Source: an uncultured Phycisphaerales bacterium (GTDB taxonomy: Bacteria > Planctomycetota > Phycisphaerae > Phycisphaerales > SM1A02). Taken from it: a stretch of DNA of 18,252 nucleotides. The notes under the pieces are model-generated. The model was not told the origin of the DNA and made no database searches. It was given only the letters and a program-made list of their open reading frames with translations. Below, in pieces: positions 12,090-18,252 of this stretch (its first letter is position 1; the number at the start of each line of letters is the position of its first letter). The stretch covers positions 1 to 18,252 of the forward strand of contig CAMPIL010000019.1 in NCBI GenBank assembly GCA_946886375.1, in the 5' to 3' direction. The position numbers and the translations under genes are program-made.

Positions 12090-14330
12090 CCATTGATTGA
12101 TCACCGCCAGAAGGTCGTCTGCATCAACGAGGCAGTCATCGTTGGTATCGCCGGCGCAATGCGCAAGACACGGAACGCACGTCTGGCCCCAGTGAAGAAG
12201 CACGGCCAGCAAGTCCGCCGCGTTCACGATGCCGTCATCGCCCGATGAACCGATGTCAGCGAAGCATGTCGGCCCTTCGCAAGCGTCCGGGACACCGTTG
12301 CCGTTACGGTCCTGCGGAGCTCCGCCCGGGGAATCGCAACCATCCCAGATCAGGTTGCCGTTGCAGTCTGCTGCAATGGCGTGAATCACAAACGAGTTGT
12401 TTTCCCACACTTGAGGAGGTTCTGGGTTCGCGGAGAGATTCACGATGTCCGCAATTCCTGGTTTCGTAAGACACCACCAGCTGCGTCCGAATGTGACGGG
12501 CATGTCCGACTGGCCTGTTGATATCCAGGCAAAGCACGCGTGACCCCCGGGCTGCTTGTATGCCACGAAGAAACACTCGCCAGGCTCGCCGACATACGTC
12601 GGAGGAATTGGAATGATGGCATACCGGTAGCTCCAATCATCCCAAGCCCAGTTCATGGTCTGCGTCTGAACTGACGCCAACAGAATTGCATCACCGGGAT
12701 CGCCATCGTCATTAGGGTCGGCGTACAGCATCACGGCGACGGGAAGACCGGGCGCGGTGTGGCCGTCCCAGGATACGACGATGTGGGTGATTGTCTGCGC
12801 GCCGGCCTTCACCGTGTAGCGGTTGATTCCGATGAAATCGCGAGCAGGATAGATGTACCAACTTCCTTCGACTGCGTTGATTCCATTGTCGATTTGGTAG
12901 CTTCGTCCCGCCTCGCACTCATCGGGGATGCTATTGCGATTGCAGTCGGCGCTCAATCCCGATGTGATGTCGCAGGCGTCGGGTTGTCGATTGCCGTTGC
13001 AATCGGGGTCGCAAAAATCCGGCGTTCCGTTGTAATCGCAATCCTCAGGAGGGAGGAAATGCAACACGGCGCCTCCGCCTTGAACGTAAGACGACGAGCT
13101 CAAGCCGAGCACGAAATTGCAATAGAGCAGGGGCGACGGGTCCCGCCATGTCGCGGAAGTTAGCGGACCAAATGGCGTTGCCGCAACCGCCGCTCCGAGG
13201 CCTCGATACGAGTAGGCATATGGTGGATTCCACGCAGCCAAATGAAGTTGATGCAGCGCTTCTCGCTGCGTCCATGAGCCGTTGCGCAGTTGGAACACGC
13301 AAACTCCGCCGCAGTCGGGGGAGTTGTAGTCGCTGGCGGGCATGCCCAGCAGAATGATGTCACTAGCGATCGCGACCGAAGCGCCGAGCAAATCGCCGGT
13401 GGCGCAACCGCTTGCGATCAACTTCATTTCCAAGGCCCATTCAGCGCCGTTCCAGTTGAAGACGTACGCTGCTCCTTCATCAGGCGTCTGTCCGGTTGCT
13501 GCCGGTGCGCCGACCACCAGCCGCGAGCCGTGCAGCGCCATGCTGGTTCCGAAATGATCGGATTGCTCGCCATCGAACGCATGCAGTTTGGCGTGGCGGA
13601 CCCACGTTTCCCCCTCGCGCCGGAAGTCGTACAGAGCCCCTGCGTGCCTGGCCAGCGTGAGATCGCGGGCCGCTCCGACCAAAATGGAACCGTTGCCGAT
13701 CGCCAGGCTTGTCCCGAAATCATCCGTGGCCGAGGGCACATCGGCCTGGAGTTGCTGCTGGGGGATCCATTGGCGTCCATCAAATCGAAACACGTACGCG
13801 GCCCGCGCCATCAATTGGGCGGATTGAGATTGCCCGCCGACCACCGCAAGATCACCCGCCACCGCGACCGCGTCGCCGAAATCCTGGTGCGAACCGGCGG
13901 CTCCGAAGGCGGCGAGTTCCTGCTCCTGCACCCACTGTTCGCCACGCCGCCGGAATATGAACGCCCGTCCCGTCGCGCTCGGGGCGCCGGCGATCATGAC
14001 GTCTCCAGCGGTGGCAATCGCACGTCCAAATTTCTGAACTCCGGGCGTTGACGAAGCCGCACGAAGTTTCGCTGTCGCAATCCACTGGCTTCCATCGAAC
14101 TGAAAGACATGAACCGCGCCGCCAGGCCCGCCTTCTGAAGTGTCGCCAGGCGCACCGATGAACGCGGTGTCATTCACCGTGGCAATGGCCGCGCCGTATT
14201 CATGCTGCGGGCTCCAGCCCGGCGGGATCACTTCCTGCTTCTTGTCGAGCACGCACAGTTGCGCCAATGCCGTTCCGCACAGAACGTGGGCCGCCATCCA
14301 ACCAAAACAATTGCTGATCTGCTTGCGCAT
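12075..14330 (-). CDS. Secreted FG-GAP-like beta-propeller protein with C-terminal dockerin-like module
   Basis: The product has 751 residues. The signal peptide is about 1-24 ('HVLCGTALAQ'). Residues 40-425 hold about seven repeats of the form 'FG.AIA..GD....GAP......G.A.VF...G..W....L', a propeller of FG-GAP/integrin-like type. Residues 428-475 are Asp/Asn/Cys repeats ('DCNGNRQPDACD', 'DCNRNSIPDECE') as in calcium-binding thrombospondin type 3 units. A beta-rich domain (478-652) follows, with more such repeats (655-686). The C-terminus has two dockerin-like segments, 'GIVNAADLLAVLLHWG' and 'CLVDADDLLAVINQWGPCP'. Such C-termini are common on exported proteins of Phycisphaerae. The start at 14330 was chosen because it places the signal peptide at the N-terminus. 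An 80-residue upstream extension lacks one. Confidence 0.85.
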   Translation of the reverse strand: MRKQISNCFGWMAAHVLCGTALAQLCVLDKKQEVIPPGWSPQHEYGAAIATVNDTAFIGAPGDTSEGGPGGAVHVFQFDGSQWIATAKLRAASSTPGVQKFGRAIATAGDVMIAGAPSATGRAFIFRRRGEQWVQEQELAAFGAAGSHQDFGDAVAVAGDLAVVGGQSQSAQLMARAAYVFRFDGRQWIPQQQLQADVPSATDDFGTSLAIGNGSILVGAARDLTLARHAGALYDFRREGETWVRHAKLHAFDGEQSDHFGTSMALHGSRLVVGAPAATGQTPDEGAAYVFNWNGAEWALEMKLIASGCATGDLLGASVAIASDIILLGMPASDYNSPDCGGVCVFQLRNGSWTQREALHQLHLAAWNPPYAYSYRGLGAAVAATPFGPLTSATWRDPSPLLYCNFVLGLSSSSYVQGGGAVLHFLPPEDCDYNGTPDFCDPDCNGNRQPDACDITSGLSADCNRNSIPDECEAGRSYQIDNGINAVEGSWYIYPARDFIGINRYTVKAGAQTITHIVVSWDGHTAPGLPVAVMLYADPNDDGDPGDAILLASVQTQTMNWAWDDWSYRYAIIPIPPTYVGEPGECFFVAYKQPGGHACFAWISTGQSDMPVTFGRSWWCLTKPGIADIVNLSANPEPPQVWENNSFVIHAIAADCNGNLIWDGCDSPGGAPQDRNGNGVPDACEGPTCFADIGSSGDDGIVNAADLLAVLLHWGQTCVPCLAHCAGDTNDDCLVDADDLLAVINQWGPCP

Positions 14331-14434
14331 ACATACCCCGCTTTCTGGTTCATGGCGCGAAGGGAAATGGCCCGCAATCGCCGGCGCCGCGGTTTCTGAG
14401 CAGTTCATATTGCGAGCGGTGACAGAACCAAACT

Positions 14435-14480
14435 CCGGCAGTTGCAAGGAGTGGTGAAAGAAATGGACCACTCGTGCCGG
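14435..14480. repeat. Two-tier hairpin in the divergent intergenic region
   Basis: CCGGCA (14435-14440) pairs with TGCCGG (14475-14480), and inside it GAGTGGT (14449-14455) pairs with ACCACTC (14467-14473). It lies about 105 nt upstream of the propeller gene start and 129 nt before the DAHP synthase start. The remaining part of 14331-14608 shows only a TATATAGT stretch (14578-14585), a possible -10 for the DAHP synthase gene with no clear -35. Confidence 0.45.
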
Positions 14481-14608
14481 CTGATCAAAGCATAACCTGT
14501 CATCGAATTGATGCAAGGCGATTCTGCAGTTTTCGATTTCGGCGATCAGTCCCCCGAACATGCTGCTCACAAACCGATATATAGTCTCACGTCGTTTCCC
14601 GCTTTCCC

Positions 14609-15982
14609 ATGCTCAGCCCTTGGTCTCCCACATCCTGGCAAGCCAAACACGCCGCGCAGCAGCCGTGCTATCCGGATCAGGCTGCGCTTGATCGCGTTGT
14701 GACGCAACTGGCCAAGTTGCCGCCGCTGGTCACGTCGTGGGAAATTGAGACGCTCAAGTCCCAACTCGCAGAAGCCGCGCAGGGCCGGCGATTCCTTCTG
14801 CAAGGCGGCGATTGCGCCGAATCATTCGACGATTGTGAATCCACTGTCGTCGCGAACAAGCTGAAAATCCTGCTGCAGATGAGCCTGGTGCTGGTGCATG
14901 GCATGCGCAAGCGCGTGATCCGTATCGGCCGCTTTGCGGGCCAATACGCCAAGCCGCGCAGCAGCGACGTGGAAACCCGCAACGGGTCCGGCGGTTCGCA
15001 AAGTCTTCCGGCTTATCGCGGCGACATCGTCAATCGCGTTGAATTCACGCAGGCCGCGCGCACGCCCGACCCGCTCAACCTGCTGCGCGGCTACGAGCGC
15101 GCTGCGCTCACGCTGAACTTCATCCGCGCGCTGATTGATGGCGGGTTCGCAGACCTGCATCATCCGGAATACTGGGACCTGGGTTTCGTCAAACATTCGC
15201 CGCGCGGCGAGGAATACCAGCGCATCTGCGAAGCCATCGGCGAATCGCTGCGCTTCATGGAGACGCTGGCCGGTCAGACCGTGGGCGAAATGTCGCGCGT
15301 GGATTTTTTCACCAGCCACGAAGCGCTGCTGCTGCTGTACGAACAGGCCCAGTCGCGGCGCGTGCCGCGACGAGAAGGCTGGTACAACCTCTCCACGCAC
15401 TTTCCGTGGATTGGCATGCGCACCGCGGGCCCCGACAGCGCGCACGTTGAATACTGCCGGGGCATCAGCAATCCGATCGCGGTGAAGATCGGTCCGTCGC
15501 TGCCGGCCGGTTGCGATTCAGTGAATGCGCTTGTCTCGCGTTTGCTCGAGGTTCTGCATCCAAACGATGAGCCGGGACGGCTGACCATCGTGCACCGCTT
15601 CGGCGCGCACCATATCGCAGCGGCGCTGCCGCCACTGATCGAAGCGGTGCAGAAGATCGGCAAAAGGGTGCTCTGGGTGTGCGATCCGATGCACGGCAAC
15701 ACGCAGAACGTGGCGGGGACCGCAGGGCCGCTCAAGACCCGCAAGTTCGAGCACATTCTTGCGGAACTCGAGCAGGCCTTCGAGATTCACCTGAAGATGG
15801 GAACCTACCTCGGCGGCGTTCACTTTGAATTGACCGGCGAAAACGTCACCGAATGCACCGGCGGGGCGCGTGGCGTGAACGAAGCCGACCTCGCACGCGC
15901 GTACAAATCACAAGTCGATCCGCGCCTGAACTATGAGCAGGCCCTGGAAATGGCGCTCTTGATCGCGCGGCTGGGTCGGTAA
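14609..15982 (+). CDS. Class II 3-deoxy-D-arabino-heptulosonate 7-phosphate synthase
   Basis: The product has 457 residues. It condenses phosphoenolpyruvate and erythrose 4-phosphate, the first step of the shikimate pathway. Class II (plant/mycobacterial type) is clear from 'LLQGGDCAESF' with metal-binding Cys69, 'RIGRFAGQYAKPRS', 'YRGDIVN', 'EYWDLGFV', 'DFFTSHEALLL', 'NPIAVKIGP', 'VCDPMHGNT' with the metal His, 'GGVHFELTGENVTECTGG' with the metal Glu, and 'VDPRLNYEQALEMA' with the metal Asp. Length is normal for the class. No Shine-Dalgarno is evident before ATG 14609. It stands alone, with no other shikimate genes nearby. Confidence 0.96.
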   Translation: MLSPWSPTSWQAKHAAQQPCYPDQAALDRVVTQLAKLPPLVTSWEIETLKSQLAEAAQGRRFLLQGGDCAESFDDCESTVVANKLKILLQMSLVLVHGMRKRVIRIGRFAGQYAKPRSSDVETRNGSGGSQSLPAYRGDIVNRVEFTQAARTPDPLNLLRGYERAALTLNFIRALIDGGFADLHHPEYWDLGFVKHSPRGEEYQRICEAIGESLRFMETLAGQTVGEMSRVDFFTSHEALLLLYEQAQSRRVPRREGWYNLSTHFPWIGMRTAGPDSAHVEYCRGISNPIAVKIGPSLPAGCDSVNALVSRLLEVLHPNDEPGRLTIVHRFGAHHIAAALPPLIEAVQKIGKRVLWVCDPMHGNTQNVAGTAGPLKTRKFEHILAELEQAFEIHLKMGTYLGGVHFELTGENVTECTGGARGVNEADLARAYKSQVDPRLNYEQALEMALLIARLGR

Positions 15983-16081
15983 GTTCGCAAGATTCATCAT
16001 TCGATCTGCCTGCTTTTGCTGATTCCTATGCATTGCGTTTTTGACATGCAATCAGGAGAATGAGGCAACTGGAGAAAGATC

Positions 16082-16933
16082 ATGAACCGCAAAGCGCTGA
16101 CCGTTCTTGCATTCGCCGGCTGGGGCCTCTTTGCACTTTCGCTTTTCAGCCACGCGCCGGCCGGTGAACCACGCGGCGGCATCGATGCGGCGCTGACCCC
16201 CAACTGCCCGGCCGACATTGCTCCGGCAGGCGGTGATGGGCAGGTCAACGTCAACGATTTGCTCGCAGTGATCAACGCGTGGGGACCGTGCCCCGGCGGA
16301 TGCCAGACCGCCAGCGATTGCGACGACGCCAATCCGTGCACCGCCGACGCGTGCATCAACGGCGTGTGCCAGAACATTCAGCTTTCCAACTGCTGCACGG
16401 TCGCTGGGAATTGCACTCCGGTGCCCAACGCAACCGTCGGCTGCCTGGGTAATCAATGTGTGATCATCGGCTGCTCGCCTGGGTTCCTCGACTGCAACGG
16501 CCTGTATTCCGATGGGTGCGAAGTCAACCGGAACACCGATCCGCAGAACTGCGGCGGGTGCGGCGTGGTGTGCGTGTCACTTCCCAATGCCAACGTTGGT
16601 TGCGTGAACGGCTCATGCGTGTTTCTTGGCTGCCTGCCGGGTTTTGCCGATTGCAACAGCAATCTCACAGACGGCTGTGAAGCGTCGCTGAACAATTCGC
16701 CACAGCACTGCGGCACGTGCAATTCGCCGTGCCTCTTGCCCAATGCCGCGGCGGTGTTCGTCAACGGAACCTGCGCGATCGGCTTCTGCAACGTCGGCTT
16801 TGCCGACTGCGATGGCATCGTGGCTAACGGCTGCGAGACAAACACCAACACCAATCTCCAGAACTGCGGCGGGTGCAATATGCCGTGCCCAACAAACTTC
16901 CACTGTCAGGCGGGAATCTGCGTACCGAATTGA
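16082..16933 (+). CDS. Secreted Cys-rich repeat protein with an N-terminal dockerin-like half-module
   Basis: The product has 283 residues. The signal peptide is about 1-28 ('SHAPAGE'). Residues 41-71 read 'DGQVNVNDLLAVINAWGPCP', the same dockerin-like segment found at the C-terminus of the propeller protein, here near the N-terminus. A Cys-rich linker (74-112) follows. Then come three repeats of about 52 residues starting near 115, 167 and 219, each with 'C..GC..GF.DC.....DGCE.......NCG.C...C'. A partial unit 'NFHCQAGICVPN' ends the protein. Such repeats resemble those of myxobacterial and planctomycete surface proteins, with Cys residues probably paired in disulfides. GGAG (16071-16074) is 7 nt before the ATG. 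Function unknown. Confidence 0.82.
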   Translation: MNRKALTVLAFAGWGLFALSLFSHAPAGEPRGGIDAALTPNCPADIAPAGGDGQVNVNDLLAVINAWGPCPGGCQTASDCDDANPCTADACINGVCQNIQLSNCCTVAGNCTPVPNATVGCLGNQCVIIGCSPGFLDCNGLYSDGCEVNRNTDPQNCGGCGVVCVSLPNANVGCVNGSCVFLGCLPGFADCNSNLTDGCEASLNNSPQHCGTCNSPCLLPNAAAVFVNGTCAIGFCNVGFADCDGIVANGCETNTNTNLQNCGGCNMPCPTNFHCQAGICVPN

Positions 16934-16998
16934 TCGCGCTGGCGTGAGACTGTTTTGCTCCACCGGTCGCGCCGCTGGCAGCTGGACGCCGATGCGCA

Positions 16999-17028
16999 TT
17001 GCCGCAAGCGATCATTCGCTCGTATGCT
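16999..17028 (+). promoter_or_regulatory. Possible promoter directly before the metallophosphoesterase gene
   Basis: TTGCCG (16999-17004), 18 nt, TATGCT (17023-17028). The GTG at 17035 begins 7 nt after the -10, where transcription would be expected to start. Confidence 0.4.
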
Positions 17029-17034
17029 CTGGGG

Positions 17035-17907
17035 GTGTCAACCCCATTGAATCAGCGTGATGCGGGCGATGTGATCGACCTGTTCGAGCGTGCCGCGACG
17101 ACGATGCGTGAATCGCCCCTGCGGCGCGGATCAGCCGTGCGCCTGCCCGCGCGAGGACGTCTGCTTGCCACCGGCGATCTGCACGATAATCCCGTTCACC
17201 TCCAAAAGATCATTCGCCTGGCGAAACTCGATCAATCGCCGGATCACCACGTCGTGCTGCACGAGATGATCCACAGCGAGCGGCTGGTCAACAACCTGGA
17301 CCTGAGTTACCGCACGCTGGTCCGGGTCGCCCAACTTGTCCTGCAGTATCCGAAGCAGGTGCATCCGCTGCTGGCGAATCACGAACTGGCGCAATACACC
17401 GGCAAGGGTGTCAGCAAGGGCGCTGGCAACAGCGTGGAGTTGTTCAACGATGGGCTCGCCTACGTTTTTGGCGATGACTGGGAACCCATGCTGGATGCGA
17501 TCAAGACTTTCATCACCGCCATGGCTCTTGCGCTGATCGCCGGCAACGGCGTGTTTTGTGCGCATTCGCTTCCGTCAGTGCGAATGATGAAGCACTTTGA
17601 CTTGGGCGTTCTGGAACGCGAGTTGCAGCCAGCGGATTTCAATTCGCCTGAAGGCTCGGCTCATCTCATGGTTTGGGGGCGCGACCACACTGTCGCGCAA
17701 GTGGATGAACTGGCCGCCCGCTGGAACGTGCAGGTGTTCTGCATCGGCCACGAGCACGCGCCTGCGGGCATTGAGGTCAAGGGACGCATGATCATTCTCA
17801 ACAGCGATCACGATCGCGCCGTGGCGCTGCCGCTGGACCTTTCGCAGACTCCCAACACGGAAGAGGCGTGGCTCAGCGTCATTCCGCTCAACGCGCTGCC
17901 TGCGTAA
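17035..17907 (+). CDS. Calcineurin-like metallophosphoesterase
   Basis: The product has 290 residues. Motifs in order are 'TGDLHDN' with metal ligands Asp48 and His50, 'LLANHELAQ' (113-121; the usual GNHE reads ANHE), 'FCAHSLPS' (175-182) and 'GHEHAPAG' (238-245). The middle GDxxDRG motif is not recognisable; 'VVLHEMIHSER' (73-83) stands in its place, which may change the metal site. Substrate unknown. The start is uncertain: GTG 17035 fits the promoter spacing, a TTG at 16999 and an ATG at 17104 are alternatives, and none has a good ribosome-binding site. The ATG would leave the phosphoesterase motifs intact. Confidence 0.78.
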   Translation: MSTPLNQRDAGDVIDLFERAATTMRESPLRRGSAVRLPARGRLLATGDLHDNPVHLQKIIRLAKLDQSPDHHVVLHEMIHSERLVNNLDLSYRTLVRVAQLVLQYPKQVHPLLANHELAQYTGKGVSKGAGNSVELFNDGLAYVFGDDWEPMLDAIKTFITAMALALIAGNGVFCAHSLPSVRMMKHFDLGVLERELQPADFNSPEGSAHLMVWGRDHTVAQVDELAARWNVQVFCIGHEHAPAGIEVKGRMIILNSDHDRAVALPLDLSQTPNTEEAWLSVIPLNALPA

Positions 17908-17943
17908 GCGTGCGAGATTTCTCGCGCCCGAAAAGTTCAGTCA

Positions 17944-17949
17944 TACTAT
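17944..17949 (+). promoter_or_regulatory. -10 element just before tsaB
   Basis: TACTAT (17944-17949) ends 6 nt before the ATG at 17956, so transcription could begin at the A of the start codon. No firm -35 is seen. Confidence 0.35.
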
Positions 17950-17955
17950 TGCCCG

Positions 17956-18252
17956 ATGTCGATTCTCCTGGCCTTGGAAACCTCACAGCGCATCGGCGGC
18001 GTGGCGCTGCGCGATCCTCATGGCACGGTGCACGTGGAAATGCTCGCGCCGCGCAAGCGGCACGATGATGATCTGCTGCCTGCGATCGACCGCGTGTTTG
18101 CCCGTGCTGGTTTGAAGCCGATCGATCTCGCCGGCGGCGCGGTGGCCGTGTCGATCGGCCCGGGCGGATTCACCGGTCTGCGCATCGCCGTCAGCACGAT
18201 AAAGATGTTCGCCGAGGCGCTGGGTCCCAAGGTGATCGCTGTGCCCAGCGCG
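17956..18252 (+). CDS. tsaB: tRNA threonylcarbamoyladenosine biosynthesis protein TsaB, 3'-truncated
   Basis: 99 codons are visible before the window ends. 'MSILLALETSQRIGGVALRD' is the ASKHA N-terminal beta hairpin, 'KRHDDDLLPAIDRVFARAG' matches the HSE.LLP.I....L..AG segment, and 'AVSIGPGGFTGLRIAVSTIK' is the TsaB signature (GPGSFTGLRIG). TsaB pairs with TsaD and TsaE to make the t6A modification at position 37 of ANN-decoding tRNAs. The missing C-terminal half lies beyond the window. No Shine-Dalgarno is visible, in line with a possible leaderless start. Confidence 0.93.
   Translation, partial: MSILLALETSQRIGGVALRDPHGTVHVEMLAPRKRHDDDLLPAIDRVFARAGLKPIDLAGGAVAVSIGPGGFTGLRIAVSTIKMFAEALGPKVIAVPSA

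Noticed and set aside
11994..12248. Plus-strand ORF starting ATGAAAGCC
   Set aside because: Its first codons are the stem of a strong intrinsic terminator, and it then runs antisense into the propeller gene.
13290..14051. Plus-strand ORF of 253 codons
   Set aside because: It is antisense to the propeller gene, whose repeats, signal peptide and tail are unmistakable.
16041..16046. TTGACA as the -35 of the Cys-repeat gene
   Set aside because: No acceptable -10 lies 15-19 nt downstream.
1..18252. Mobile element, defence system or CRISPR array
   Set aside because: No transposase, integrase, nuclease pair, direct-repeat array or att-like flank was seen. tRNA-Leu has no integrase beside it and no duplicated 3' end was noticed.

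Overview
The window reads as chromosome from a GC-rich planctomycete, most likely of the Phycisphaerae. That placement is an inference. It rests on two secreted proteins carrying the dockerin-like segment 'DLLAVIN.WGPCP', on Asp/Asn/Cys-rich 'DCN.N..PD.CD' repeats, on often weak ribosome-binding sites, and on single housekeeping genes with their own promoters instead of long operons. No transposase, integrase, CRISPR array or phage gene was seen.

Layout. 1-1653 is the 3' part of lepA (EF-4). 1806-3618 is a translationally coupled pair, a small four-helix membrane protein and a B12-type radical SAM enzyme, behind a promoter that overlaps a perfect 16-bp palindrome. 3789-4529 encodes a membrane-anchored Skp/OmpH-like protein. 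4551-4731 has a good promoter, an 18-codon ORF and an intrinsic terminator, so it is a candidate small RNA or leader. 4837-5586 is a RIO-type kinase. On the minus strand 5603-6113 holds the fluoride channel gene crcB with a convincing fluoride riboswitch, and 6229-6586 holds two very short genes, an entericidin-like lipoprotein and a DUF3309 membrane peptide. 6843-8760 is nuoD-nuoE, a detached piece of complex I, with an imperfect inverted repeat between the two genes. 8804-9540 pairs a small hypothetical protein with a DinB-like protein. 9703-10587 is a membrane-anchored methyltransferase and 10638-11396 (minus) a DoxX-like protein with a Pro/Thr-rich insert. 11546-11627 is tRNA-Leu(UAG), followed by about 270 nt without a gene and then two strong plus-strand terminators. 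12075-14330 (minus) encodes a large secreted beta-propeller/dockerin-like protein. 14609-15982 is class II DAHP synthase, 16082-16933 a secreted Cys-repeat protein, 17035-17907 a metallophosphoesterase, and 17956 to the window edge is tsaB, truncated.

How the parts relate. Most are independent units: translation (lepA, tRNA-Leu, tsaB for t6A modification), respiration (nuoDE), aromatic amino-acid synthesis (DAHP synthase), envelope (Skp-like, DUF3309, entericidin-like, DoxX) and ion stress (crcB under fluoride control). The least explained parts are the palindrome-controlled radical SAM pair, the two possible small RNA loci, the two dockerin-like secreted proteins, and two genes whose -10 boxes sit so close to the start codon that leaderless mRNAs are plausible.
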